A stretch of 64,000 bases of DNA from positions 1-64,000 of the forward strand of contig CAWKLE010000003.1 in NCBI GenBank assembly GCA_963850415.1. Direction: 5' to 3'. The notes under the pieces are model-generated. The model searched no databases and had not been told where the DNA came from. It saw only the letters and a program-made list of their open reading frames with translations. The position numbers and the translations under genes are program-made. Positions 17,705-27,891 of the stretch are shown piece after piece. This DNA comes from VAXT01 sp963850415 (lineage in GTDB: Bacteria > Actinomycetota > Thermoleophilia > Gaiellales > Gaiellaceae). How positions within the stretch are numbered: position 1 is the stretch's first letter; each line of letters opens with the position of its first letter.

Positions 17705-18921
17705 CGCCGACAGCTACCGCGCGCAGATCGCGTACCTGCTCGAGCGCTCCGCGTTCTACCGCGAGAAGCTCGGCGCCAATCCGAGCGACCGGCTCGAGCA
17801 CATCGCCGAGCTCCCGCTGACCGACAAGGCCGAGCTCCGCACGACCGTGACGCCCGCGGATCCGTTCGGCACGCACTTCTGCGCCGAGCGGTCAGAGATC
17901 GTCCGCATCTACTCGACGAGCGGCACGACCGGCTCGCCGAGCTACATCCCGCTGACCGCCGACGACGTCGAGAGCTGGCTCGTCGGCTCGTCGCGCAGCT
18001 ACGCGGCTTCGGGTGTCGAAGCCGGGCCAGCGGATCGTCTCGACCTACAACGCGGGCCCGTTCGTCGCCGGCGCGGCACTCGCGGCGTTCGAGCGAATCG
18101 GCCTCGTCCACATCCCGGTCGGCACCGGAAACAGCGCGCTGCTCGTCCGGGCGATCGAGACGCTCGAGCCAGAGGCGGTCGTCATGACGCCGTCGTACGC
18201 GGCCCACCTCGCCGAGAGCCACGACCTGCGCGGCTCGAGTGTCGAACGCGTCCTCGTCGCGGGCGAGCCCGGCGGCGGGGAACCGGCCTTCCGCGCGAGG
18301 CTCGAGGAGGGCTGGGGCGCGAAGGTGACCGAGGCGATGGGCGTCGGCGACATCGGCCCGTCCCTCTTCGGCGAGTGCGAGGAGCAGGACGGCATGCACC
18401 TCGGCGCGCACGGCTTCGTCCACCTGGAGCTGATCGACCCCGAGACCGGCGAGGCGCGCGAGCTGGAGGACGGCGTCGAGGGGGAGCTCGTCCTGACGCA
18501 CCTCCGGCACCGGGCCGCCCCGCTCCTGCGTTTCCGGACGAGAGACCACGTCACGCTCAGGACGAGCCCGTGCCCGTGCGGGCGCGAAGGCCCGCGCATC
18601 CGCTGCATCGGGCGCACCGACGACATGCTGATCGTCCGCGGCGTGAACGTCTTCCCGTCGGCGCTACGCGAGGTCGTGAACACGTTCGCTCCGGAGGTCA
18701 GCGGCCACATCCTCGTCCGGCCGGGATCACCGGGTGTGAAGCAGGAGCCCCCGCTTTCCGTCAGCATCGAGCTGTCGCCCGAGCGGCAGGCGACCGATCA
18801 GCTCACGGAGGCGATCAGCGCGAAGCTGAGGGAGGAGCTGACCGTTCGCACCGAGATCGAGCTAGTCCCGTTCGGAAGCCTGAGCCGCAGCGAGTACAAG
18901 TCGAAGCTCGTCGACCGTTGA
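17700..18921 (+). pseudogene. Phenylacetate-CoA ligase-like acyl-CoA synthetase, frameshifted
   Basis: Adenylate-forming ligase of the PaaK type. The first half (SAFYREKLG, then IYSTSGTTGSPSYIPLT) and second half (GQRIVSTYNAGPFVAGAALA to SRSEYKSKLV) lie in different frames; deleting one A at 18019-18020 joins them as ASGVEPGQRIV. The repaired length is about 406 residues, normal for the family. There is no ordinary start codon in frame near 17700, where homology begins inside the previous stop, so a further error or a rare start is likely. Either a sequence error or a damaged gene. Confidence 0.75.
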
Positions 18922-18990
18922 ATGCCGAGAGGCCGTTTTCCTTCCAGCGACACGGGAAGCAAGCGGCCGAGCACCGAAAGGAGCTGAGCC

Positions 18991-20654
18991 ATGCCTCACT
19001 CACACTCCGAGAGCCACACGAAGACGACCGAGTTCCCTCGCGAGACGGCAGGACTGCCTGAGGCGAACGCGCCGGAGGTCGTCGAGCTGGCGGACGGCGA
19101 CAGGTTCGAGCTCGAGATCGCGCCGGTCACGAAGCGAATCAACGACGCGACGGTGCGGATGCTCGCCTACAACGGCTCCGTCCCCGGCCCCACGCTGAAG
19201 CTGCCGCAGGGCGCGACCTTCACCGTCCACGTGACCAACCGAGGCGACCTCGACGCCACGGTGCACTGGCACGGCCTGCGCCTCGAGAACCGCTACGACG
19301 GAACCCACGACACCCAGGCGCCGGTCCCGGTCGGCGAGACGTTCACCTACAAGGTGCACGTGCCCGACGCCGGCGTCTACTGGTACCACCCGCACATCCG
19401 CGAGGACTACGGCCAGGAGCTGGGCCTGTACGGGAACATCCTCGTCACTCCGAGCGACGACGACTACTGGCCGCCGGCACACCGCGAGCTGCTCCTCACG
19501 CTCGACGACCTCCTGATCGAGGACGGCCGGATCGCCGCCTTCAGCGAGTCGGAGACGACGCACGTGGCGATGGGACGCTTCGGGAACGTCATGCTCGTCT
19601 CCGGCGAGCCGGACCTCGTGCTCCAGGCGAAACGCGGCGAGGTGGTCCGTCTGTACTTCACGAACACGGCCAACACGCGCGTCTTCAACGTGATGCTGCC
19701 GGGCGCGCAGATGAAGCTCGTCGGGGCCGACGCGGGCCACTACGAGCACGAAGCGATCGTCGGCGAGGTCCTGCTCGCCCCCTCGGAGCGCGTCGTCGTC
19801 GACGTGCTCTTCCCGACCGCCGGCGAGCTCCAGCTCGAGCACCGAACTCCCGAGCGCACCTACCGCCTCGCCTCGATCCGCGTGGCCGAAGAGGAGCCGC
19901 AGGAGCCCCTCGCCGACGAGTTCGAGCACCTGCGGACGAATCGCGACATGACCGATCTACGCGAGCGGACTCCAGCCGTTCCTGGAGGCGCCGCCCGACA
20001 AGACCCTCGCGTTCGTGGCCGAGATGGACCTGGGCGGGGCCGACGGCGAGGATGTCGTCTACCTGTGCCCGATGCATCCGGAGGTCAGGAGCGAGAAGGC
20101 CGACCGCTGTCCGAAGTGCGGGATGAAGCTCGTTCCCGAGCACCTCGCCGGCGGGCACGGCCACGATCACGGGCACGGCGGTCACGGTCACGGACGAAGC
20201 CCACCACGGCCACCACCATCACGAGCCCGGGGACGCACACGAGACGTCTCCGGGAATCGAGTGGGAGGACGACATGGTCGAGGTCAACCGCATGACGACG
20301 CCCGCGAACATGCGCTGGAAGCTCGTCGACCGCGACTCCGGAGCCGAGAACGCCCAGATCGACTGGAAGTTCCGCGTCGGCGACCAGGTCAAGCTGCGCC
20401 TCGTCAACGAAATGGACTCGGACCATCCGATGCCGCACCCGTTCCACGTCCACGGAGCCGGCCGGTTCGTGATCCTCGCGCGCGACGACGTCGTGGAACC
20501 GAACCTGGCCTGGAAGGACACCGTGCTCGTCCGCACCGGTGAGACCGTCGACATCCTGCTCGACGTCACGAACCCGGGCCGGTGGATGGCCCATTGCCAC
20601 ATCGCCGAGCATCACGAGAGCGGGATGATGCTCACCTTCGACGTCACGGCCTGA
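18991..20654 (+). pseudogene. Multicopper oxidase with internal CPMHP metal-binding insert, frameshifted
   Basis: Laccase/CopA-like oxidase. All four copper motifs exist: HWHGLRL, WYHPHIRE, HPMPHPFHVHG and MAHCHIAEHH. Between cupredoxin domains 2 and 3 (about 20055-20260) is a heavy-metal-binding segment (LCPMHPEVRSEKADRCPKCG) followed by a His/Gly-rich run. Two single-base insertions, near 19969 and 20194, split it into three frames; removing one A at each gives one protein of 553 residues. A GAAAGGAG site precedes ATG 18991. No signal peptide is visible. Probably copper or phenol oxidation. Confidence 0.82.
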
Positions 20655-20670
20655 GAGACTCGCCCGAGAC

Positions 20671-22263
20671 GTGGAGTCGGCCTCGGCTGCGGGAGAAGGA
20701 TCCGGCGGGAGTCAACTGCTCGCGGTTCTGCTCTCGATGGCGATGTTCGTGCTCGTCGTCGACACGTCGCTGATGAACGTGTCGATCTCGGCCGTCGTCA
20801 AGGACCTCGACACGACCGCGAGCGGCGTTCAGTCGGCGATCGCGCTCGAGGCGCTCGTCTCGGCGGCGTTCATCCTGATCGGCGGCAAGATCGGCGACCT
20901 GATCGGCCGCAAGCGGGCGTTCATCATCGGACTGGTCTGTTACGCGGCCGGCGCCCTCTCGATGGTGCTGTCGCAGACCCTGCTCCCGATCGTCATCTTC
21001 TGGGCCATCGTCGGCGGCCTCGGCGCGTCGCTCCTCCTGCCGGCGATGCAGTCCCTGATCCACGGCAACTTCGAGGGGCCCGCTCAGCGGCGTGCCTACG
21101 CGCTCGTCGGCGCAGCTGCTGCGATCGCCGCCGCGATCGGGCCACTGATCGGTGGCTTCATCACGACCTACCTCTCGTGGCGCGTCGCGTTCGGCGGCGA
21201 GGTCGTGATCATCGCGATCGTGCTCGTCGGAAGCAGGCTCATCCGCGAGGTGCCGTTCACCGGCCCGAGACAGGTTGACGTCGTCGGCGCGATCCTCTCC
21301 GCGGTCGGCATGGGCGGCGTCGTGCTCGGGATCCTCGTCTGGCAGGAAGGCGGCGAGTCCGTTGCCGCCCTGATCGCCGTCGGCCTCGTCGCGCTGGGAT
21401 CGTTCGCATGGTGGATCGTCAGTAGAAAGCGCCGGGGCAAGCCTGCACTGGTCGACCCCGCGCTCTTCGAGTCGAAGTACTTCCGCCTCGGGATCTCGTC
21501 CCAGACCCTCCAGCAGATCGCCCTGGGCGGCTTGATGATCGCCCTCCCGATCTTCCTGCAGATGGTGCTCGAGTACAACGCGTTGGAGGCGGGCCTCTCG
21601 ATCGCGCCTTTGTCGCTGAGCATGTTCGCGGTCGCGCTGCTGGCCGGGAGGAAGCTGGGCGGCCAGAGCCCGAGCAAGATCATCCGTGCCGGATTCCTGC
21701 TGCTCGCGGCTGGTCTCCTGATCCTGGTCCCGATCGTCCCGCGAGCCCACTCAGGCTGGGCAATGGCCGTGCCGCTCCTCATCGCCGGCACCGGGCTTGG
21801 GCTGCTCGTGTCGCAGCTCAACAACTACACGCTGTCGCCGATCGAGGAGGAACGCGTCAGCGAGGCCGCGGCCGTGAACTCCGCGGGCGGGTCGTTCGGG
21901 CTCTCGTTCGGGCTCGCCTTCTCCGGCGCGATCATGCTGGCGTCGCTGTCGCTCGTCTTCACGCACCTGTCCGACACGAGCAAGGTTCTCTCGCCGAGCG
22001 AGCAGCAGCAGGTCTCCAAGGGGCTCGAGAAGAACGCGGAGGTGATGACCAACACGCACCTCGACGAGCTGCTCGTGGGCCAGCCGCCCGACGTGAAGGC
22101 CGAGATCCTCCGCATCAACACCAAGGCGCGGCCGCTCGCCCTTCAGATCGCGCTGCTGATCCCGTTCATCGCCGCGCTGCTCGGCCTCGTCCAGGGCTTC
22201 CGGATGACCCGGTTACCGGACCCGGAGCCGTCGGGGGGCGGCGAAGAGATGATGCTGGCCTGA
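20671..22263 (+). CDS. MFS transporter, DHA2 (14-helix) type
   Basis: Proton-driven multidrug-type efflux pump of 530 residues. MFVLVVDTSLMNVSISAVVKDL is the typical first helix of the EmrB/QacA family, and GGKIGDLIGRKRAFIIG is the MFS loop 2-3 motif; hydrophobicity suggests 14 segments. GTG start at 20671, 16 bp after the oxidase stop. The 3' end overlaps the convergent esterase gene by 98 bp. Substrate unknown. Confidence 0.88.
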   Translation: MESASAAGEGSGGSQLLAVLLSMAMFVLVVDTSLMNVSISAVVKDLDTTASGVQSAIALEALVSAAFILIGGKIGDLIGRKRAFIIGLVCYAAGALSMVLSQTLLPIVIFWAIVGGLGASLLLPAMQSLIHGNFEGPAQRRAYALVGAAAAIAAAIGPLIGGFITTYLSWRVAFGGEVVIIAIVLVGSRLIREVPFTGPRQVDVVGAILSAVGMGGVVLGILVWQEGGESVAALIAVGLVALGSFAWWIVSRKRRGKPALVDPALFESKYFRLGISSQTLQQIALGGLMIALPIFLQMVLEYNALEAGLSIAPLSLSMFAVALLAGRKLGGQSPSKIIRAGFLLLAAGLLILVPIVPRAHSGWAMAVPLLIAGTGLGLLVSQLNNYTLSPIEEERVSEAAAVNSAGGSFGLSFGLAFSGAIMLASLSLVFTHLSDTSKVLSPSEQQQVSKGLEKNAEVMTNTHLDELLVGQPPDVKAEILRINTKARPLALQIALLIPFIAALLGLVQGFRMTRLPDPEPSGGGEEMMLA

Positions 22264-23320
22264 GCACGCCGTCCGCGAAGGCCTCGATCCCGTCGATCAC
22301 CGCCTCGAAACGAATCGAGTAGAAGAAGTCGAACCCGTGCTGCGCGCCCGGCAGCTCGGCATAGACGACGGGGTTGTCGGACCTTTTCCGGAGCGACGCA
22401 ACGAACCGGCGGGCATCCTCGACGACGACGAGCGTGTCCCGCTCCGGATGCGCGACGAAGAACGGCGGCGCGCCTTCGCCGTCGAACGCCATCGGTGAGG
22501 CGCGGTCAGTCCCGACCGGGCCGTAGTAGCCGTACAGGCAGACGACCGCGGCCACCAACGGATCCTCCAGGGCGGTCATCGCCGCGAGATGCCCACCGGC
22601 AGAACTGCCCGCCAGGACGACGACGTTCGGATCGGCGCCGTACTCCAAACCGCGCTCGCGCACCCAGGCGAGCACCTTCTTCACGTCCTCCAGCTGATCC
22701 TGATAGCGCGTGCGAAGCCGATAGTTCGCGCTGATACAGACCCAGCCCCGACGCGCGAGCCGGTAGAGGAGCGGCCGCGCTTCGCGGCTCTTGCTGCCGA
22801 CGCGAAACCCTCCTCCGTGCAGGTGGATGAGCGTGGGGCCGGTGCCCGAGTGAGAGCGGGATCGATACACGTCGAGCAGGTTCGAGCGCCCCGCGTCGCC
22901 GTAAGCGATGCGCGAGATGCGCTCGATCCCAGGGTGCGGGAAGGGAAAGGGCCAGTAGAGGATCCGGGCCCACGGGAGGGGTCGGTGAGAGCGAGGGGGT
23001 AGCCCGGCGCCGACCAGCGCGCGATCGATCACCTCGCCGGTCGGAAACGCCCGGCGAACGATCACGCCGAGACCCGCGGCCGCCGCGACGGCGAGCCCGA
23101 GTCCGATCCAGCCCACCGGAGTCGCGATGTCTCCCTGCGCGATCGCCAGAGTCGTCGACGCGACGAGCCAATAGAAGGCGACGAACGGCAGCTCGCTGAC
23201 CACAAACCCAAGCCAGAAGCTGAGTCGCATCGGGCTCGAGCTGCGCGGCCGAGGCGGCGCCAAGGCGAACAGCACGAGGATGGCCGTCACCCCGGTCGTG
23301 AACAGGTAGCCGAACGGCAC
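22166..23320 (-). CDS. Alpha/beta hydrolase (HSL-like esterase) with N-terminal membrane region
   Basis: Protein of 384 residues. The first 95 residues contain three or four hydrophobic segments; the rest is an esterase of the hormone-sensitive-lipase group with HLHGGGF oxyanion motif, nucleophile GSSAGG and a C-terminal catalytic histidine in AQHGFDF. The catalytic domain is therefore anchored at the membrane. The last 98 bp overlap the MFS gene convergently, so an earlier stop in related strains would be informative. Acts on small acyl esters by family. Confidence 0.83.
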   Translation of the reverse strand: MPFGYLFTTGVTAILVLFALAPPRPRSSSPMRLSFWLGFVVSELPFVAFYWLVASTTLAIAQGDIATPVGWIGLGLAVAAAAGLGVIVRRAFPTGEVIDRALVGAGLPPRSHRPLPWARILYWPFPFPHPGIERISRIAYGDAGRSNLLDVYRSRSHSGTGPTLIHLHGGGFRVGSKSREARPLLYRLARRGWVCISANYRLRTRYQDQLEDVKKVLAWVRERGLEYGADPNVVVLAGSSAGGHLAAMTALEDPLVAAVVCLYGYYGPVGTDRASPMAFDGEGAPPFFVAHPERDTLVVVEDARRFVASLRKRSDNPVVYAELPGAQHGFDFFYSIRFEAVIDGIEAFADGVLRPASSLRRPPTAPGPVTGSSGSPGRGRAARR

Positions 23321-23382
23321 GAAACGAGGCTACGTCAGCCCCGCTTCCCGGGAAGTGATGACTCCGAAGTAGGATCGAGGCG

Positions 23383-23895
23383 ATGCCTCTACGACGTGAC
23401 CGCGGCGACCAGGGCGGAACGACGTACCGGATGCGCGAGCAGGTGTTCGCGATCGGCGACGACTACTGGGTCGAGAACGACGCGGGCGAGCGCGCGTTCA
23501 AGGTCGACGGCAAGGTCCTGCGCCTCCGGAACACGTTCGTGCTCGAGGATCCCTCTGGAGCCGAGCTCTACAAGGTTCAGAAGAAGCTTCTCCACATCCG
23601 CGACACGATGCAGGTCGAGCGCGGCGGCCAGCCCGTGGCGACGATCAAGAAGGCTTTGCTCACCCCGTTCCGCGAGCGCTTCTCGATCGAGATCGAGAAC
23701 GGCGAGGACATGGAGGCGAAAGGCAACATCGTCGACCACGAGTACAAGATCGAACGCGGCGGCAACCGGGTGGCCGAGGTATCGAAGCGTTGGTTCCGCA
23801 TCCGCGACACCTACGGCATCGAGGTCGCGCCCGGCCAGGACGACGCGCTGATCATCGCGACCACGGTCTGCATCGATCAGATGACGCACGACTGA
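23383..23895 (+). CDS. LURP-one-related (tubby-like) protein
   Basis: Protein of 170 residues made of the repeated strand units of the LURP-one/YxjI family: VFAIGDDYWVENDAGERAFKVDGK, then LYKVQKKLLHIRDTMQV and the later copy AEVSKRWFRIRDTYGIEV. The fold is a 12-stranded barrel around a central helix, related to phospholipid scramblases; bacterial function is unknown. Followed after three bases by the MmcQ/YjbR-like gene. Confidence 0.82.
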   Translation: MPLRRDRGDQGGTTYRMREQVFAIGDDYWVENDAGERAFKVDGKVLRLRNTFVLEDPSGAELYKVQKKLLHIRDTMQVERGGQPVATIKKALLTPFRERFSIEIENGEDMEAKGNIVDHEYKIERGGNRVAEVSKRWFRIRDTYGIEVAPGQDDALIIATTVCIDQMTHD

Positions 23896-23898
23896 CCG

Positions 23899-24294
23899 GT
23901 GGTCGGCGTGGACGAGATCCGCGCGGTCGCGAGCGCGTTGCCCCGCACGAACGAGGGCCTCGTGCGCGGCAACGTGAAGTTCCGGGTCGGCCGGATCGTC
24001 TACCTCGCGATCTCGCGCGACGGCTCGACGATGGGCTTCGCGTTCCCGAAGGACTGGCGCAACGCGCTCGTCGAGTCCGAGCCCGAGAAGTTCTCGCTTC
24101 CGAGCGAGCACGACATGCGCTACCACTGGGTGCACGTGGATCTCGGGGCGATCGACGCCGACGAGATGCGTGAGCTCGTCGAGGACGCGTGGGCGTTCAC
24201 GGTGCCGAACCGGGTCGCCGACGAATACGCCGCAGCCAACGGCTACCCTGATCTCTCGAGGCGCGCCAGCTCCTACCCCTCTCCGGACACCTAG
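23899..24294 (+). CDS. MmcQ/YjbR-like protein
   Basis: Protein of 131 residues of the MmcQ/YjbR (CyaY-like fold) family, which may bind DNA. Conserved pattern: VASALPRTNEGLVRGNVKFRVGR (family entry), IVYLAISRDGSTMGFAFPKDWR, and the C-terminal VEDAWAFTVPNRV. Starts GTG 23899, three bases after the LURP-type gene, so both are likely cotranscribed. Confidence 0.72.
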   Translation: MVGVDEIRAVASALPRTNEGLVRGNVKFRVGRIVYLAISRDGSTMGFAFPKDWRNALVESEPEKFSLPSEHDMRYHWVHVDLGAIDADEMRELVEDAWAFTVPNRVADEYAAANGYPDLSRRASSYPSPDT

Positions 24295-24361
24295 GCAGCC
24301 GTCTCGAAGCAAGGTACGTTCACGCTCGCAAGCTTGGCGACGACAGCAGAAAAAACAGGGC

Positions 24362-24867
24362 GTGTCTCTTCGACGGGCGATGGTGTACGCCTCGTTACTT
24401 CTGCTTCCGATTAGTGGCGGCTTCGTTGCGGTGGGCTTCGTGGCCCAGGGGGAGGCCTTCGACTGGAACGTCGCTTCCGTATTTGGGACGGCTGTCGGAA
24501 CGACACTCCTTGCGATCGCGACCCTCGCAGTCGCCTATTCAACGTGGCAAGACGTCCGCGCTTCGCAGCAAATCGCGCTTGAAACCGCAGCCACAGGCTG
24601 AGGCCGTCCGGCGATCCACCGAGCTCGCCGAGCAGGAACGCGAGGACCGGCTTCGCCCGGTCGTAATCGATTCGGTCACGAGGTGGAACGGAGCCGTAGA
24701 CCTGGACGTTAGCCTGCACAAACATCGGCGGGGGCCCAGCCGTGCGACTCGACGTAACCGTTGAATACGTAGGCCCGCTTGACCTCACCCCCGTCCCCGT
24801 CTCACTCGCTTGGATGGCCCCCGGAGACTCGCTACAAGTCGGAGTGCGGGGACTGCCTCCGCTCTAG
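24362..24867 (+). pseudogene. Two-helix membrane protein of unknown function, frameshifted
   Basis: The gene is readable only across three frames. Frame 1 gives two hydrophobic helices (VYASLLLLPISGGFVAVGF and VGTTLLAIATLAVAYSTW) and VRASQQIALETAA; deleting one A near 24593 continues as QAEAVRRSTELAEQERE; deleting one A near 24720 continues as VSLHNIGGGPAVRLDVTVEY to GVRGLPPL. The repaired protein has 167 residues: membrane anchor, coiled coil, beta domain. Its stop shares CTAG with the stop of the opposite gene, which supports the repair. GTG 24362 or ATG 24380 start. Confidence 0.65.
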
Positions 24868-25620
24868 TCCGACTGAGGGTCGTTCACGGCTGGACCGAAA
24901 AGGGTCGATGCGTACTCCGAGAGTTCCTGCCTCCCTTTCTCGAACTCACGCAGGGCTCGACTGTTCCGGTGCCGTACAGCTTCCGCGAACCAGTCGTGGA
25001 ACCCGACCACCGCATCCCGGTACTCAGTGACTACCTCACCGAGGTCGAGTGTGTCGCCAAACTCGTGAAGGTACTCACGCATGTCCGGGCTCCAGCGGTC
25101 CCACTGGAGTAGATCGTCGTGGTCGAATCGGACCCCGGACTTGACGGGCTCTCCCTGAGTCCACGACAGCCCCCCGAGTAACCGTGGGAGCTTCTTGTGC
25201 TGAACGATGATCCGAAGGCCCTCGACCAACTGGGCCGACCGCGACTCGGCGAACGTCGTCCTCACGCGCTCCTCGTACTCCTCCCCGAGTCTGTCGGTCT
25301 CGTCCTGCGTGAGCCACTTCTCGCGTACCCGTTTCGAATGCTCCCTCAGAGACATCGCGGCGGCGAAGACGTTGTGTAGGAGCCGCTCGACCTCGTCGAG
25401 AAACCGATTCGAAAGCCTCCCGATTCTCCAGGTCCCACAGCTCCATGAGGGCAACCTGATCCTCGGGAGTGTCCTTGAACGTCACGAACCTGAGCAACTC
25501 CTCGCAGTTGCCCAGGAAGACTCGGAGGCTGCGTTGGAGCGCGCTCAGGTCGGACAGGAGCTTGGCCCCATCGGTGTCTCGCAAGACCGCCTTTCTGCGT
25601 TGGTACTCATCGAGACTCAC
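24864..25620 (-). pseudogene. HEPN-like helical protein, frameshifted
   Basis: Starts GTG 25620 (MSLDEYQRRKAVLRDTDGAK) and changes frame near 25408; removing one A joins NREAF to DRFLDEVERLLHNVF, giving 251 residues. The product is all helical. LLHNVFAAAMSLREHSKRVR followed about 45 residues later by RIIVQH (R136 to H141, an Rx4H pattern) resembles a family of HEPN-like hypothetical proteins that I recall only loosely. It overlaps the upstream HEPN gene by four bases (GTGA), suggesting one functional unit. Confidence 0.55.
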
Positions 25621-26126
25621 GGTTCGTCCGACTCTCCCCTAGCCTCGAACTCCTCGAAGAACAGCCGCGCAAATCCAGACGAGATACGTCTGAGCCTTGC
25701 CGCCGAGTCGGGGTCGGCCATGAACTCGAACAGGCGCGAGTCGTAGTAGCGGTCGTTCGAGACGTGGAAAACGGCGTTCCTGCATCGCCGTAGCCCGTCC
25801 GACATGGACTCGATGTCTTCCGCGAATCGTCCTCCAAGTTCGATCCTGCGGGCCCGGAAAGCCTCGATCACGGACCACAGGAGCGCGTACCAAAGGAACA
25901 TCGCGGTCGCCGCAGCACCTGCCAGGTTCGGTGGGGAGTCGACCTCCAGAGGAGTTCTGCCCTCGCGGAGTTCGGCATCGAACTGTTCGCGCTGCGAGTT
26001 GGCCCAGATCCAGTGCCGATGAAGGAGGAGGAGTTGGGTTAGCTCGACGTCACTCAGCGGACGATCGGGGGCAGCCTCTCGCCACTCCTCGTCTGTGTAT
26101 TGGAACTGAGGCGCGTTCTCGTTCAT
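25617..26126 (-). CDS. HEPN-like protein, putative RNase component
   Basis: Protein of 169 residues with no family I can name. Helical throughout; MFLWYALLWSVIEAF is a hydrophobic helix, and SDGLRRCRNAVFHVSND contains R116-N-x3-H121, the RNxxxH catalytic signature of HEPN RNases used in toxins and phage defence. ATG 26126 chosen because homology-like sequence starts there; the frame is open to 26186. Coupled by GTGA overlap to the next helical gene. Toxin or abortive-infection role is inference. Confidence 0.55.
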   Translation of the reverse strand: MNENAPQFQYTDEEWREAAPDRPLSDVELTQLLLLHRHWIWANSQREQFDAELREGRTPLEVDSPPNLAGAAATAMFLWYALLWSVIEAFRARRIELGGRFAEDIESMSDGLRRCRNAVFHVSNDRYYDSRLFEFMADPDSAARLRRISSGFARLFFEEFEARGESDEP

Positions 26127-26522
26127 TGACCCTCGACCCCGCACAGCATCGTCGCCCGATCGGACTTCAAGACCGAAAACGTCCAATCTCGGCGGACCGA
26201 GGCCGGGGCGGTGAGGCGAACACCTCCTGGCCCGCTCAGGCGCTTCCCGCGGCCCGGCCCCGCATCGAGCGTAGGCAGCTCGGAGTCCGTCGCGCTAGAC
26301 GCCGATCAAGACATGGCCGCTTCGGGCTGGTCGGCCCGAAATCTGAGGGGGGACCCAGGGGGTAGGAATCGATCACCGGGGGCCTGGCTGTCACGGATGA
26401 CCGATGGAGGAATCAGGGATCCCGCCTGAGCAGCGGGATCCGAATGGGCCCGGGTGGACTCGAAGCTCCGGCGCCCGCCCTCGAGGCGGTTCAGTCATGT
26501 AGCTCCACGGCCCTACTCCGGA
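26127..26522. other. Non-coding 400-bp spacer with one perfect hairpin
   Basis: No credible gene is seen. A perfect 9-bp stem (26417-26425 with 26433-26441, 7-nt loop) could end transcription from either side; no T run follows. The stretch 26442-26510 has weak tRNA-like arms but fails to close properly. The spacer lies between the HEPN-like pair and the end of the HD-GYP gene. Confidence 0.4.
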
Positions 26523-27887
26523 CTAGCGTGCTTGTGCCACGCGCAAGGAAGACGGGATCTGGTCGGGCTTTGTTTCGCTCTGGCGGCCCTTGATTCTGAA
26601 GTCGAACCGGGTACCTCTTCGATAGTCCTCATCGGCAGCCGCGAGTATCGCCTCGAACGCGGCAGCCACCGACGTGTCGAATTGGCTTTCGACCGCCTGA
26701 GCTAGCCGCATCCGGGCTACTTGGCTAGGCATCGCATCACGATACGGCCGGTCAGATGTCATCGCGTTGTACGCGTCTGCAACGAGCGATTATCCGTGAA
26801 AGGAGAGGGATATCCTCGCCAACGAGCCCGTCGGGATAGCCCTGGCCGTCGACTCTTTCGTGATGGTGGCGGACAATCTTGGCGATCTCCGCGTAGTCAT
26901 CGACCTCTGCAAGGATCCGCTCTCCGTTTACGGGGTGCTCCTCCATCTGTCTTCGCTCCTCAAGCGTGAGGGCACCAGGCTTCTCTAGGAGACCCGGCGG
27001 GAGGCCTACTTTCCCGATGTCGTGAACTAAGCCGCACAAATGGGCTAGTTGAATCTGTGCCTCTGAGAGACCCATCCTCGTTGCAATATCACGTGCGTAG
27101 ATCGCGACAGCCGCTGAATGGCCAGCGGTGTACTTATCTCTAGCGTCGAGGTCTTGACCAGGGCGGTCGCAAACTGCAGGTTCGCGCGCTCAAGGTGTCT
27201 GTTGACCTCAGCTAGGTCGCCGGCGAGCTTTCGTTCACCCTGATAGAGGACGAAGGATCGCTGAGCTGCCAGCGCCGGGGCGAGGAACAACGGGAGGACC
27301 CACCAAGCGTGCTGCACAGCGTAGCCCCATGCCAGGAGTGACACGGCTGGGACGTAGAGAGGCAAGCCCATTAGCGAGAGTGGTCCAGTCTCGCGAAGCG
27401 CCGCGATGGGGCTGCCGTGCCCTCTCAAGCGGAAGACAAGTGCCGCGAAAGCAAGGTCGAGAATCTGGGTGCAAAGGGCTGCGGCAGCGGTCGCAGCGAG
27501 GATCGACGGAAAATTCTCTAGCCCAAACCTGGCCGCGACTAGACCTGCTACGGCGCCTGTAAGAGAGCGGCTCGACGCGTAGAGAACCCACCGCGTGAAC
27601 GGGTGGGTCTCCTCTCCGAGCATTGACGACACGGACACCGCCATCGCTCCGATTGGGCCGCATAGTACGGCTGCCAGGAGGATCGGGAAGAGCGAGATCG
27701 AGACCTTGTGGGCACCGGTTACCTCGATCTGACCGCGCTGAGCGAGGGCTGCAGCAATACAAAGGAATACGAGGGCCGGCGGGTTCTTGAGCGAGGAGGC
27801 GGTGCCAGACAGCGCGATGGCCACGGCGATGCTCGCCCCAGCCAGGAAAATGGCATAACGCTCGACCGGCGACTTCGGGCTGGTCAC
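26523..27887 (-). pseudogene. Membrane-anchored HD-GYP phosphodiesterase, frameshifted twice
   Basis: Cyclic-di-GMP phosphodiesterase candidate. Residues 1-210 form a seven- or eight-helix membrane sensor; a short coiled region follows; the HD-GYP domain reads DARDKYTAGHSAAVAIYARD, LVHDIGKVGLPPGLL, HHHERVDGQGYPDG (HD and GYP motifs intact), then AYNAMTSDRPYR. One missing base near 27150 and one extra near 26783 break the frame; the two cancel, giving 454 residues. GTG 27887 start. In this form it would be non-functional unless the indels are sequencing errors. Confidence 0.8.
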
Positions 27888-27891
27888 CGCG

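Noticed and set aside
24362..24867. Programmed frameshifting in the membrane protein as a regulatory device
   Set aside because: No slippery heptamer or downstream structure; the same +1 pattern occurs in many unrelated genes, so error is simpler.
26442..26510. tRNA-like sequence on the minus strand (TTCGAGT loop, CGGGCCC end)
   Set aside because: T and anticodon stems do not pair (several mismatches, wrong loop length); at most a decayed remnant.
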